A DNA stretch of 64,000 nt from Streptomyces sp. NBC_01262 (GCF_036226365.1 NZ_CP108462.1:6091501-6155500); one strand, 5' to 3'; positions 50,901 through 62,086 are shown, numbered from the stretch's first letter. Program-made: numbers and translations. The notes: generated by a model from the sequence alone, not told the origin.

Positions 50901-52430
50901 TTACGCGCGCCTGCGCCGCAGCCGTACGGAGCCGAAGAGCACCGCGCCGACGACGAGCGCGAGCGCGCCCCCGGCGGCGATCCAGGGCGTGGCACTGCTG
51001 CCGCCGGTCTCGGCCAGCTCCGACCCGGTGCCCGCCTGGGTGTCGGGCTGGTTGCCGCCGGTGGAGGACGACACCGTGACCGTGATCGCAGCGGTGTCGT
51101 TCGCCTTGTTGTCGTCGAAGGTCAGCTCGTTGTCGAAGGCCGTGGTGGCACGGACCTCACCGATGGTGGTGACCGTGGTGTTCGCCTTGATCTTCAGGCC
51201 GAAGGTGAACTTCCGGGCCTCTCCGACCGCGTACTCGGACGGGGAGGACTGGCAGACGTACTTCGGCTTGCCGGGCGTCTGTTCCCCGGTCGCGGACTTG
51301 GCGTCCTCCGACCAGACGCTGCAGTGCTCGGGTATCTCCACCGCCGTGGTGCCGGTGGGGATGGTCACCAGCAGCGCGGGCTGGTCGTCGTTCGCGTTGA
51401 TAGCGACCCAGCCGGGGCCGTCGTTGCGCAGGGCCACGGTCACCTTCACCACGTCACCGGGCTTGCCGTCGGCGGTGTCGCCGACCCCGACCATGTCGGC
51501 GGTGTTGTCGGCGTCGATGGTCTGGTGGTTGGCGGGTATGCCACCGGTGTCGGCGGTTCCCGCGGGGACGAGGGACAGCGTGGGGCCGTCGGCCTTCGAG
51601 GTGGTCGCGTCGGTGACCGGGAAGGCCTGGTCGCCGAAGAGTTCGAACAGCGCCTGCTTGGTCACGTCCAGGCCGACCGGCTCACTGAGCTTGTAGGCCT
51701 TGCCGGGCTCGATGACCGTGTCGAAGGTGCACAGCGCCTGGTTCGTCATGTTGAAGTTGTTCTCGGACACCGTCCCGTACACGCAGTTGGAGTACCGCTC
51801 GGCGTAGGCGAGGCCGACGGTGGTGCGCAGCCGCAGCTGCACGCCGTTCGCGGGCAGGGTGCCGGTGTTGCTGATCGTGACCGGCTCGTCGATGGTGCTG
51901 CCGGGCTTGTCGCCGGTGCGCTTGGAAAGCTTGTTGACCACCAGGTCGGTGGTGCCGACGGTGAGCCGCACCTTGATGTCACCGGCGAACGTGCCGTTGG
52001 ACGACGTACCGCTCAGGGTCACGATGCCGGTGGTGCCGAGCGGGGTGCCGGCCTTGGCGTTCACGTCGAGGAGTCCGCCGGTGCCCTGGGCCGTGGTGAC
52101 GTCGCCGCGGTCCCACGTGTAGATGTGGTCCGCCGGGACGGTGACGTCCGTGGTGACCCAGTCGATGACATCGCTCAGGTCGAGGCTGATCTTCACGTCA
52201 TTCGCGGTGCCCGGACCGTCGTTGGTCACGCCCCAGCTGACCTGGGTGTCGCCGGGCGTCGTCGGGATGGGCAGGCCGACGTTCTCGCTGGCGACGTTGA
52301 GTCTCAGGGCCGGCCCGTCGGCGGCGTGGGCGGGTGTGGTGAGCGCGGCGAGGCCGCCGATCGCCAGCACGAGCGCGGCCGCCGGCGCGGCCACTGTCGC
52401 CGCCGCACGGCGCAGGAATGGGATTCTCAT
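50901..52430 (-). CDS. LAETG-anchored surface protein
   Basis: 509 residues. Signal peptide (ends near AHA), then repeated Ig-like/DUF11 beta domains of about 120 residues, each opening with a block such as QVSWGVTNDGPGTANDVKISLDLSDVI or GDVVKVTVALRNDGPGWVAINAND. It ends in LAETGGSS, a hydrophobic helix (TPWIAAGGALALVVGAVLFGSV) and RLRRRRA, which is a class E sortase signal. Probably displayed on the hyphal wall, maybe as an adhesin or stalk. It is not recognised as a chaplin. Monocistronic, with a hydrophobic alpha-helix-free ectodomain. Confidence 0.88.
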   Translation of the reverse strand: MRIPFLRRAAATVAAPAAALVLAIGGLAALTTPAHAADGPALRLNVASENVGLPIPTTPGDTQVSWGVTNDGPGTANDVKISLDLSDVIDWVTTDVTVPADHIYTWDRGDVTTAQGTGGLLDVNAKAGTPLGTTGIVTLSGTSSNGTFAGDIKVRLTVGTTDLVVNKLSKRTGDKPGSTIDEPVTISNTGTLPANGVQLRLRTTVGLAYAERYSNCVYGTVSENNFNMTNQALCTFDTVIEPGKAYKLSEPVGLDVTKQALFELFGDQAFPVTDATTSKADGPTLSLVPAGTADTGGIPANHQTIDADNTADMVGVGDTADGKPGDVVKVTVALRNDGPGWVAINANDDQPALLVTIPTGTTAVEIPEHCSVWSEDAKSATGEQTPGKPKYVCQSSPSEYAVGEARKFTFGLKIKANTTVTTIGEVRATTAFDNELTFDDNKANDTAAITVTVSSSTGGNQPDTQAGTGSELAETGGSSATPWIAAGGALALVVGAVLFGSVRLRRRRA

Positions 52431-52584
52431 GGTGTGTGTGACCCATGAGCGACCCCAAAGGTTGGGCTGGAATTCACCCCGTCCTTATTAACGCGATTTT
52501 GAGATTGTCTGAGTACTCTCCCCAGCACCAACATGTTGTGCGAAGCAGTGCGAACGCAGTGCGAACGGGAGCAGGAGGACAGCG

Positions 52585-53142
52585 GTGGTGCGCGCAGGAG
52601 CGTATGTGCTGGCACGGGTCGCGGTGACGGTCCGGGCGGCGGCACGGTGGCTGTGGTGGCTCGGAATCGTCGCGGCCGGGGCTGGTGTCTTCGTCCCCAG
52701 CCTGCTCGGGCGCCGCATCGGCGTCCTCGCGGGCGCCGTGCTCTTCATCCTGGCCTCGGTCCTCGCCTTCGCCGTGCACCGCAAGCGCTACGCGAAGCTT
52801 GCCGACGCCGCCACCCGCGCCCCCAAGTCCGTCTTCCTCCAGGACCGCCGCGTCACCGCCCGCACCTGGGCCCGCTCCCGCCGCTGGTGGCTCCTCGCCG
52901 CGTTCGTCGTCGCCATCGCCTCGTCCGCCGCCGCCCCCGCCACCCTCGGCCTCCTCCTCGCCGGCCTCGGCTTCGGTCTCTGGGCCAAGGCGCTCTGGCT
53001 CGGCCGCGTCGAGCGCTCCCTCGACCAGCTGCTGTGGGTACGGCCGGGCCACGACCCCGCCGCCTACGAGACGACGGGCCCCGTCGCGGGCGACGCCGGC
53101 CCGGGCGGCTCCCGCCGTCGCGCGGCGGCTGCCGCGCGCTGA
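52585..53142 (+). CDS. Hypothetical membrane protein
   Basis: 185 residues, GTG start. Four hydrophobic segments (about 22-40, 45-62, 98-116, 120-135) with a cytosolic basic loop (HRKRYAKLADAATRAPKSVFLQDRRVTARTWARSRRWW) and a Gly/Arg/Ala-rich tail. No recognised family. Convergent with the PLP decarboxylase gene, whose stop is three bases away. Confidence 0.75.
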   Translation: MVRAGAYVLARVAVTVRAAARWLWWLGIVAAGAGVFVPSLLGRRIGVLAGAVLFILASVLAFAVHRKRYAKLADAATRAPKSVFLQDRRVTARTWARSRRWWLLAAFVVAIASSAAAPATLGLLLAGLGFGLWAKALWLGRVERSLDQLLWVRPGHDPAAYETTGPVAGDAGPGGSRRRAAAAAR

Positions 53143-53144
53143 AT

Positions 53145-54443
53145 TCAGCCGCCGCTCTCCGCCACCAGCTCGGCCAGCGTCTGCGGCCGCCGGACGACCG
53201 AGAAGCGCACCGCACCGCTCCCGTCGACCTGGAAGCCGTAAATCCCGGGCCGCGGCAGCGAGTTGTACCCGTAGTGCGTGGAGAAGGCGTACGCGCCCGT
53301 GTCGAGGAGGGCGACCCAGTCGCCCTCCTCCAGCAGCGGCAGCTCGCGCCCCCGCGCGACGAGGTCCCCGGCGAAGCAGCAGGGCCCGGCGACGTCCTGG
53401 ACGACGGGCGGGCCGTCCTTGGGGCGGCCCTTGGGGTCGAGCGCGAGCACGCGCAGGGGCCAGACGTCCGGGACGAGGACCGTACGCGTGGCGACCTGGA
53501 CTCCGGCGTGGGTCACGGCGATGGGCCGGCCGCCGGCGGACTTGGCGTACTCGACGCGGGCGAGGATGACGCCGGACTTGGCCAGGAGCGAGCGCCCGAA
53601 CTCGGTGACGAGCCCGTAGCGGCCGCTGAAGAGCCCGGGGACGGCGGCGCGCAGCACGTCCGCGTAGTCGCGGTAGGCGGGCCGGAAGTCGTCCGAGTCG
53701 TAGTTGACGGGCAGGCCGCCGCCGATGTCGATGGTGGTGACCTGCTGCCGCCCGGCGGCGGCGTTGATCCGCTCGGCCAGCTCGTACGCGGCCCGTACGC
53801 CGGTCGCCATCAGCTCCAGCGGCACGCCCTGCGAGCCGGTGTGGGTGTGCAGCCGGGTGAGCCAGGGGCGGTCGAGGTAGGCCTGGACGACCCAGTCCTC
53901 GGCGCCCTCGTCCCGTAGGGCGAAGCCGAATTTGGAGGTGGCCGTCGCCGTGCTGGTGGCGCCGATCGAGCCGCCGCCGACCTGGGGGTTGACCCGCAGC
54001 CCGAGCGGGGACGCGGGCGGGGAGCCCGGGCGGACCAGCTTGTCCAGGCGGGCCAGCTCCTTCGGATTGTCGGCGTTGAGGGCGATGCCGAGGGCGAGCG
54101 CCTCCTGGAGCTCGCCGTGCGTCTTCGCGGGGGAGTCGAGCACGATGCGGGCGGCCGGGACGCCGGCCGCGCGGGCGATGGCCAGTTCGCCGGGGCTCGC
54201 GACCTCGGCCCCGATCCCCTCCTCGCCCAGCACGCGCAGCACCGGCACCAGGGCGGCCGCCTTGACCGCGAAGGTGTGCTGCACCTCGACGCCCTCCGTG
54301 GCGAAAGCGGCGTGCAGCTCCCGCGCCGTCTCCCGGATGCCGTCCAGGTCGAGCAGCCCCGCGACGGGCTGCTCCGCGCCGGTCAGCCCCTGCTCGACCG
54401 CCGCGAGCATCGCCTGTCCGCGCCGTTCCACGAGATCACTCAT
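53145..54443 (-). CDS. Fold-type III PLP decarboxylase, LysA-like
   Basis: About 432 residues (start ATG 54443 or 54449). Alanine-racemase-like barrel with PLP Lys in HTFAVKA (about 60), then IGAEVASPGELAIARAAGV, DNPKELARL, DIGGGLPVNYDSD and a C-terminal beta domain with GPCCFAGDLVARGRELP (Cys of the second subunit's active site) and DTGAYAFSTHYGYNSL. The pattern fits diaminopimelate or ornithine/arginine decarboxylases. Not the main lysA by context, as no lysine gene adjoins; the substrate may be another diamino acid. Confidence 0.88.
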   Translation of the reverse strand: MSDLVERRGQAMLAAVEQGLTGAEQPVAGLLDLDGIRETARELHAAFATEGVEVQHTFAVKAAALVPVLRVLGEEGIGAEVASPGELAIARAAGVPAARIVLDSPAKTHGELQEALALGIALNADNPKELARLDKLVRPGSPPASPLGLRVNPQVGGGSIGATSTATATSKFGFALRDEGAEDWVVQAYLDRPWLTRLHTHTGSQGVPLELMATGVRAAYELAERINAAAGRQQVTTIDIGGGLPVNYDSDDFRPAYRDYADVLRAAVPGLFSGRYGLVTEFGRSLLAKSGVILARVEYAKSAGGRPIAVTHAGVQVATRTVLVPDVWPLRVLALDPKGRPKDGPPVVQDVAGPCCFAGDLVARGRELPLLEEGDWVALLDTGAYAFSTHYGYNSLPRPGIYGFQVDGSGAVRFSVVRRPQTLAELVAESGG

Positions 54444-54487
54444 GTGCATCAGCCAACCATTCCCTGATCGACCGTGCCAGACCGCCT

Positions 54488-54683
54488 AGGGCCTGCCCGG
54501 CGGATCCTGGCCGGGTCCGCGACGCCCGGCACGGCACCTCGCGGCGTTGCCGGAATGCCCGCAGGAAACCACCCTGCGGGCACTCTCCCCCAGCCCTGGG
54601 GGCTGGGAGGTGCCCCCAGCGCCTTGCGATGCACCGCACCAGACGCCGCGGCCTGTCCGACCAGGATCCGCCGGGCAGGCCCT
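54488..54683. mobile_element. MITE-like element with perfect 23-bp terminal inverted repeats
   Basis: 196 bp bounded by a perfect 23-bp inverted pair (54488-54510 and 54661-54683; tips AGGGCCTGCCCGGCGGATCC). No transposase gene fits inside. The interior holds two more hairpins: TGCCCGCAGG/CCTGCGGGCA (54556-54581) and a CCCCCAGC-type stem (54587-54618). No clear target-site duplication is seen. It sits between the decarboxylase start and the hutU promoter. Confidence 0.75.
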
Positions 54684-54690
54684 GTCACTG

Positions 54691-54725
54691 TTGACTAGAG
54701 GTATTCAGCTTGCAATGATCTGAAT
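54691..54725 (+). promoter_or_regulatory. hutU promoter and operator candidate
   Basis: TTGACT (54691-54696), 17-base spacer, AATGAT (54714-54719). The inverted repeat ATTCAG (54703-54708) N11 CTGAAT (54720-54725) covers the -10 box, a layout expected for repression. It starts eight bases from the edge of the MITE-like element. Confidence 0.7.
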
Positions 54726-54780
54726 TAATCAATCCAGTCGGTAGTCACCACCCGCACCCAGCCACGAGGAGGCCCCGCCC

Positions 54781-56471
<1,691 letters not shown>

Positions 56472-56475
<4 letters not shown>

Positions 56476-57692
56476 CGTCCTCGTTCCACGAGATGTGGGC
56501 GGACCTGCTGCCCGTCGGACGCGACTCCGGGAGCGGGGGCTACCGCCGCTACGCCTGGACCGGCGCCGACACCGACTGCCGCGCCTGGTTCCGGGCCCAG
56601 GCGCAGAGCCGGGGCCTGGCCTACGAGGTCGACCGCAACGGCAACCAGTGGGCCTGGCTCGGCGACCCCGCAGCCGGGGACGCGGTCGTCACCGGCTCGC
56701 ACCTGGACTCCGTCCCGGACGGCGGGGCCTTCGACGGCCCGCTGGGCGTCGTGTCGTCCTTCGCCGCACTCGACGAGCTGCGCAAGCGGGAAAGCGGGCG
56801 GGAAACCGTCATGCGCAGGCCGCTCGCCATCGTCAACTTCGGCGACGAGGAGGGCGCCCGCTTCGGCCTGGCCTGCGTCGGCTCCCGCCTGGCCTCCGGA
56901 CAGCTCACGCCTGCGCATGCCGCGAAACTGCGCGACGCGGACGGCGTGAGCCTCCCGAAGGCCATGGAGGCGGCCGGATACGACCCCGAGGCCATCGGCC
57001 CGGACCCGGAGCGCCTCGCGCGCATCGGCGCCTTCGTGGAGCTGCACGTCGAGCAGGGCCGGGCGCTGGCCGACACCCCGCACCCCGTGGGCGTCGCCTC
57101 CGCCATCTGGCCGCACGGCCGCTGGCGGTTCGACTTCCACGGCGAGGCCAACCACGCGGGCACCACCCGCCTGGAGGACCGCCGCGACCCCATGCTGACG
57201 TACGCCAACACCGTCCTCGCCGCGCGCAAGAAGGCCCGCCTCGCCGGGGCCCTGGCCACCTTCGGCAAGGTCTCCGTCGAGCCGAACGGGGTCAACGCCA
57301 TCGCCTCCCTCGTCCGGGGCTGGCTGGACTCCCGAGCCGCCGACGAGGCGACGCTGGCCGAGGTCGTCGCCGAGATCGAGCGCGCGGCGGTCGAGCGCGG
57401 CGCCCGCGACGGCGTCGAGGTACGGGTGACCCGGGAGTCCTTCACTCCGGTGGTCGAATTCGCCCACGGCCTGCGCGACGAGCTGTCCAAGCTGCTCGGC
57501 GGCGTCCCCGTCCTCCCCACCGGCGCCGGACACGACGCGGGAATCCTGTCCGCTTCCGTCCCGACGGCCATGCTGTTCGTACGGAACCCCACCGGGATCT
57601 CGCACTCGCCGGCCGAGTACGCCGCCGAGGACGACTGCCTCGCCGGGGTCACCGCACTCGCCGACGTACTGGAGGGGCTCGCGTGTCGCTGA
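56472..57692 (+). CDS. M20 amidohydrolase, allantoate amidohydrolase-like (in hut group)
   Basis: 406 residues, GTG start overlapping hutU. M20/AllC family metallohydrolase: VTGSHLDSVPDGGAFDGPLGV (metal His/Asp), NFGDEEGARFG (Glu-Glu base), FVELHVEQGRAL, GEANHAGTTRLEDRRDP and the last metal ligand region TGAGHDAGILSA. The name allantoate amidohydrolase is from the family; here, translationally coupled to hutU and hutF, it more likely cleaves N-formyl-L-glutamate made by HutF. Biochemical proof is not in the sequence. Confidence 0.9.
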
Positions 57693-59032
57693 CGCCGCAG
57701 ACCTACTGGGCGGAACACGCCTGGCTGAACGACACCGTCGAGCCCGGCGTGGTCATCGAGACCGCCTCCGACGGCCGCATCGCCGCCGTCCGCCCCGGCG
57801 CCGGGGCCCCGCCCGTCGGGGCGGTCACCCTGCGCGGCTTCACGATCCCGGGGCTCGCGAACGCGCACAGTCACGCCTTCCACCGCGCCCTGCGCGGCAC
57901 GGTCCAGGTGGGCAGCGGCACCTTCTGGACCTGGCGCGAGGTGATGTACTCGGTCGCCGCCCGGCTCACCCCTGAGACCTATTTCGAGCTTGCGCGTGCC
58001 GTGTACGCCGAGATGGCCCTGGCCGGCATCACCTGCGTGGGTGAATTCCACTACCTCCACCACCAGCCCGACGGCACCCCCTACGACAACCCCAACGCCA
58101 TGGGCGAGGCGCTCATGGCCGCCGCCGCCGAGGCCGGCATCCGCATCACCCTCCTCGACACCGCCTACCTCTCCTCCGGCTTCGGCGCCGCCCCCGACCC
58201 CCACCAGCGGCGCTTCAGCGACGGCGACGCCCAGGGGTGGGCAGTACGGGCCTCGGAGCTGAAGGCGGGCCCCCACGCCCGGATCGGCGCGGCGATCCAC
58301 TCCGTACGGGCCGTACCGGCCGATCAGCTCGGGCAGGTGGCGGCCTGGGCGGAGGAGCGGGAGGCGCCGCTGCACGTCCACCTCTCCGAGCAGACCGCCG
58401 AGAACGACGCCTGCCTCACCGCGTACGGGCTCACGCCGGCCGCCCTGCTCGCCGAGCACGGCGTGCTCGGCCCGCGCACCACCGCCGTCCACGCCACCCA
58501 CCTCGCGCCTGAGGACATCGCCCTCCTCGGCACCTCCGGCACCGCCGTCTGCATGTGCCCGACGACGGAACGCGACCTCGCCGACGGCATCGGCCCGGCG
58601 AAGTCCCTGGAGCTGGCCGGTTCCCCGCTCACCCTCGGCAGCGACAGCCACGCCGTCATCGACCTCCTTGAGGAAGCCCGCGCCCTGGAGCTCGACGAAC
58701 GCCTCCACACGCGCACGCGTGGCCACTGGACGGCCGCCCGGCTCCTGCGCGCCGCCACCTCCGACGGCCACGCCTCCCTCGGCTGGCCCGACGCCGGCCG
58801 CCTCGAACCCGGCGCCCTCGCCGACTTCGCCACCGTCGCCCTCGACTCCGTCCGCACGGCCGGCCCACCGCCCCGCCTCGCGGCCGAGGCCGCGGTTTTC
58901 GCGGCGACCGCTTCCGACGTCCGCCACACGGTGGTCGCCGGACGCCACGTCGTCCGTGACGGCCACCACCAGCTCGTCCCCCACGCGGCGGGTGAGCTCG
59001 CGTCCGCCGTCGCCAGCGCGCTGGGCGGATAG
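57683..59032 (+). CDS. hutF: Formimidoylglutamate deiminase
   Basis: 449 residues, GTG start 10 bases inside the previous gene. Amidohydrolase superfamily: metal-binding NAHSHAFHRALRG, WTWREVMY, FHYLHH, HVHLSEQTAEND and LGSDSHAVIDLLEEAR. Family pattern is HutF, which turns N-formimidoyl-L-glutamate into N-formyl-L-glutamate plus ammonia (the five-step route of histidine breakdown). With HutU and HutI plus the M20 enzyme, the lower path is complete in this operon. Confidence 0.93.
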   Translation: MSLTPQTYWAEHAWLNDTVEPGVVIETASDGRIAAVRPGAGAPPVGAVTLRGFTIPGLANAHSHAFHRALRGTVQVGSGTFWTWREVMYSVAARLTPETYFELARAVYAEMALAGITCVGEFHYLHHQPDGTPYDNPNAMGEALMAAAAEAGIRITLLDTAYLSSGFGAAPDPHQRRFSDGDAQGWAVRASELKAGPHARIGAAIHSVRAVPADQLGQVAAWAEEREAPLHVHLSEQTAENDACLTAYGLTPAALLAEHGVLGPRTTAVHATHLAPEDIALLGTSGTAVCMCPTTERDLADGIGPAKSLELAGSPLTLGSDSHAVIDLLEEARALELDERLHTRTRGHWTAARLLRAATSDGHASLGWPDAGRLEPGALADFATVALDSVRTAGPPPRLAAEAAVFAATASDVRHTVVAGRHVVRDGHHQLVPHAAGELASAVASALGG

Positions 59033-59047
59033 CCCCCACCCCGCCCA

Positions 59048-59125
59048 AATCAGCCCCTCCGGCGTTTGAGGAGCGGGGTCCGGGGCGGAGCCCCGGTTTC
59101 GGGAAGGGGCGGGGTGGGGGAGTCC
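59048..59125. repeat. Intergenic repeat with hairpin between hutF and hutI
   Basis: CAGCCCCTCCGGCGTTTGAG, hairpin CCGGGGC-GGA-GCCCCGG (59080-59096), then TTTCGGGAAGGGGCGGGGTG. Same family as 33706 and 43134. Could attenuate hutI relative to hutUF. Confidence 0.7.
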
Positions 59126-59169
59126 CCCTCGCCGCAACCACCCACCCACCAGAAAGCAGAGACCAGCCC

Positions 59170-60348
59170 ATGCCCACGACCGTCGTCACCAACATAGGCA
59201 GCCTGGTCACGAACGACCCCGCCCTCGGCGACGGCCCCCTCGGCCTGATCCAGAACGCCGCCGTCGTGCTGGACGGCGAGACCGTCGCCTGGGTCGGCCC
59301 GAAGGAGAAGGCGCCCGCCGCAGACACCGCCCACGACGCCGAGGGCCGCGCCGCGATCCCCGGGTTCGTGGATTCGCACTCGCACCTGCTGTTCGCGGGC
59401 GACCGCACCCAGGAGTTCAACGCCCGCATGTCGGGCGTGCCGTACACCGCCGGAGGCATCCGGACGACGGTGGCAGCCACCCGCGCGGCCTCCGACGACG
59501 CACTTGACGCCAATATCCGACGGTATGTCACCGAGGCCCTCCGCCAAGGAACGACCACCATCGAGACGAAGTCCGGCTACGGCCTGACCCCGCACGACGA
59601 GGCCCGCGCCCTGCGCATCGCGGCGGCGCACACCACGGAGACGACGTACCTGGGCGCGCACATCGTGGCGCCGGAGTACGCGGACGATCCGGCGGGGTAC
59701 GTGGCGCTGGTCACGGGCGAGATGCTGGAGGCGTGTGCGCCGTACGCGCGCTGGGTGGACGTGTTCTGCGAGCGGGGGGCGTTCGACGGGGAGCAGGCCA
59801 GGGCGATTCTGACGGCGGGCCAGAAGCGCGGGCTGGTCCCCCGCGTGCACGCGAACCAGCTGGGCCATGGCCCGGGCGTGCAGTTGGCGGTGGAGCTGGG
59901 CGCGGCCTCGGCCGACCACTGCACGCATCTGACGGACGAGGACGTGGACGCGCTGGCGGCGGGGGCGCGGCAGACCGTGGCGACGCTGCTTCCGGGCGCG
60001 GAGTTCTCGACGCGGGCCGAATACCCGGACGCGCGTCGGCTCCTGGACGCGGGGGCGACGGTGGCGCTGTCGACGGACTGCAATCCGGGCTCGTCGTTCA
60101 CCACGTCCATGCCGTTCTGTATCGCGGTGGCCGTACGGGACATGGGGATGACGCCCGACGAGGCGATCGGGGCGGCGACCCTGGGCGGGGCGAAGGCGCT
60201 GCGCCGCGCCGACATCGGGCGGATCACGCCGGGTGCGCGCGCGGACCTGGCCCTGCTTGACGCACCGTCACACGTACATCTGGCGTATCGCCCGGGGGTG
60301 CCGCTGGTGTCATCCGTATGGCGGGGCGGGGTGCGCGAATTGGTGTAG
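59170..60348 (+). CDS. hutI: Imidazolonepropionase
   Basis: 392 residues. Hydrolyses imidazolonepropionate to formimidoylglutamate. Amidohydrolase motifs: GFVDSHSHLLFAGDRTQEFNARMSG, ETKSGYGLTPHDEARAL, PRVHANQLGHGPGVQLAVELGAASADHCTHL and STDCNPGSSFTTSM. Complete. A repeat/terminator lies between it and hutF, so separate or attenuated expression is possible. Its stop codon overlaps a DasR-like site for the next gene. Confidence 0.97.
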   Translation: MPTTVVTNIGSLVTNDPALGDGPLGLIQNAAVVLDGETVAWVGPKEKAPAADTAHDAEGRAAIPGFVDSHSHLLFAGDRTQEFNARMSGVPYTAGGIRTTVAATRAASDDALDANIRRYVTEALRQGTTTIETKSGYGLTPHDEARALRIAAAHTTETTYLGAHIVAPEYADDPAGYVALVTGEMLEACAPYARWVDVFCERGAFDGEQARAILTAGQKRGLVPRVHANQLGHGPGVQLAVELGAASADHCTHLTDEDVDALAAGARQTVATLLPGAEFSTRAEYPDARRLLDAGATVALSTDCNPGSSFTTSMPFCIAVAVRDMGMTPDEAIGAATLGGAKALRRADIGRITPGARADLALLDAPSHVHLAYRPGVPLVSSVWRGGVRELV

Positions 60349-60353
60349 ACCTT
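60340..60353 (+). promoter_or_regulatory. Weak DasR-like site before the hexosaminidase
   Basis: TTGGTGTAGACCTT shares 10 of 14 positions with the dre core CTGGTCTAGACCAG. It overlaps the hutI stop and lies about 48 bases before the GH20 ATG. Confidence 0.4.
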
Positions 60354-60400
60354 CATATTTATGGGCACGAACGCCCGCATATGGTGGTAGTCGTTCACGT

Positions 60401-61990
60401 ATGAGACGACGAAGTGTGGTGCCCGCGCTGCTGCTGTCCCTCGGCGTCGCCGCGGTACCGGCGGCTCCTCATGCGGCGGCGGCTGCGGCGGCCGCCGCCC
60501 CGCTGCCGCTTACGCAGGTCGTCCCGGTGCCGGCGTCCGTGCGGGCGGGCGGCGGGGCGTTCACGCTGGCGGAGGACGCGGCCATCCACGTTCCGGCGGG
60601 GTCGCCGGGGGCAGCAGCGGTTGGCCGGTATCTGGCGGGCATCCTGCGGCCGTCGACAGGGTACGGGCTGCCGCTGACGACGAACGCGCGGCGCGAGGGC
60701 ATCGTGCTGGCGCTCACCGAGCCGGGCGCGGGGAACACCGGAGCCGAGGGCTACCGGCTCCAGTCCACCCCCCGGGCGGTGGTGATCAGCGCGGCGACGA
60801 CCGCCGGGCTCTTCCACGGCGTACAGACCCTTCGGCAGCTCCTCCCGGCCTCCGTGGAGCGGGAGCTCTACGGCCTCGGCCCCTGGACCGTGGCCGGCGG
60901 CACGATCGCCGACCGCCCGCGCTACGCCTACCGGGGCGCGATGCTGGATGTGGCGCGGCACTTCCACACCGTCCAGCAGGTGGAGCGGTACATCGACCAG
61001 CTCGCGCTCTACAAGATCAACCGCCTGCACCTCCACCTCACCGACGACCAGGGCTGGCGGATCGCGATCGCCTCCCGCCCCCGCCTGACCGCGTACGGCG
61101 GCAGCACGCAGGTCGGCGGCGGGACCGGCGGCTACTACACCACGGCCGAGTACCAGCAGATCGTCCGTTACGCGGCGAGCCGCTACATGACCGTCGTCCC
61201 GGAGATCGACATGCCGGGTCACACCAACGCCGCGCTGGCCTCGTACGGGGAGCTGAACTGCAACGGTGTCCCGCGCGCCCTCTACACCGGTACCGCCGTC
61301 GGCTTCAGCTCGCTGTGCGTGCCGAAGCCGGCGACCACGCAGTTCGTGGACGACGTCATCCGTGAGGTCGCGGCGATGACCCCAGGCCCGTATCTGCACA
61401 TCGGCGGCGACGAGGCACGGGTGACCGGCCGCGCCGACTACGTGGCCTTCGTGGACCGCGTCCAGCAGATCGTGCGCCGGTACGGCAAGACCGTCATCGG
61501 CTGGCACCAGATCACCGGGGCGGACCCGGCCCCCGGGGCGATCGCCCAGTACTGGGGCACCAAGGGCGACGAGGAGCCGGTCGCGGTGGCGGCGCAGGCA
61601 GGCACCCGGCTGATCATGTCCCCGGCGAATCACGCCTACCTGGACATGAAGTACGACGAGGAGACGCCGATCGGCCAGAAGTGGGCGGGCTACACCGAGG
61701 TCCAGAAGGCCTACGACTGGAATCCCGCGACCGTCGTGCGCGGCGTGCCCGCTTCCGCCGTGCTCGGCGTGGAGGCCCCGCTGTGGTCGGAGACGGTCAC
61801 CGACAGCTCCGAGATCGAGTATCTGGCCTTCCCCCGGCTCCCGGCGATCGCCGAGGTCGGCTGGTCACCGGCGGCCACCCACAGCTGGGCCTCCTTCCGG
61901 CAGCGCCTCGCCGCCCAGGCCCCGCGCTGGACGGCGCTCGGCATCAACTACTACCGGTCACCGCAAGTGCCCTGGCCCTGGACGGGCTGA
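60401..61990 (+). CDS. Secreted beta-N-acetylhexosaminidase (GH20)
   Basis: 529 residues from the ATG at 60401. Signal peptide (MRRRSVVPALLLSLGVAAVPAAPHA, then an Ala run), small GH20b domain (about 40-150), and the GH20 barrel (about 160-500): GAMLDVARHFHTVQQVERYID, LHLHLTDDQGWRI, DMPGHTNAALASY and the catalytic HIGGDE (Asp337, Glu338), then LGVEAPLWSE. Releases GlcNAc from chitobiose or glycans outside the cell, complementing the GH18 enzyme. Poor ribosome site; the long upstream open frame was not used as it lacks a signal. Confidence 0.94.
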   Translation: MRRRSVVPALLLSLGVAAVPAAPHAAAAAAAAAPLPLTQVVPVPASVRAGGGAFTLAEDAAIHVPAGSPGAAAVGRYLAGILRPSTGYGLPLTTNARREGIVLALTEPGAGNTGAEGYRLQSTPRAVVISAATTAGLFHGVQTLRQLLPASVERELYGLGPWTVAGGTIADRPRYAYRGAMLDVARHFHTVQQVERYIDQLALYKINRLHLHLTDDQGWRIAIASRPRLTAYGGSTQVGGGTGGYYTTAEYQQIVRYAASRYMTVVPEIDMPGHTNAALASYGELNCNGVPRALYTGTAVGFSSLCVPKPATTQFVDDVIREVAAMTPGPYLHIGGDEARVTGRADYVAFVDRVQQIVRRYGKTVIGWHQITGADPAPGAIAQYWGTKGDEEPVAVAAQAGTRLIMSPANHAYLDMKYDEETPIGQKWAGYTEVQKAYDWNPATVVRGVPASAVLGVEAPLWSETVTDSSEIEYLAFPRLPAIAEVGWSPAATHSWASFRQRLAAQAPRWTALGINYYRSPQVPWPWTG

Positions 61991-62048
61991 TCCCGCCGCC
62001 GGCCCAGGGCGTTCCTGACGGCTCCTCGGCCGCGGGCCGTGGCGGGTT

Positions 62049-62073
62049 GCTCGCGCAGTTCCCCGCGCCCCTT
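62049..62073 (+). repeat. Short Streptomyces intergenic motif
   Basis: GCTCGCGCAGTTCCCCGCGC followed by CCCTT, a motif I recall as widespread in Streptomyces intergenic regions. It lies 59 bases past the GH20 stop, between convergent genes, and ends 14 bases before the sigma-factor stop. Confidence 0.5.
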
Positions 62074-62086
62074 GGTGGCCCTGGTC

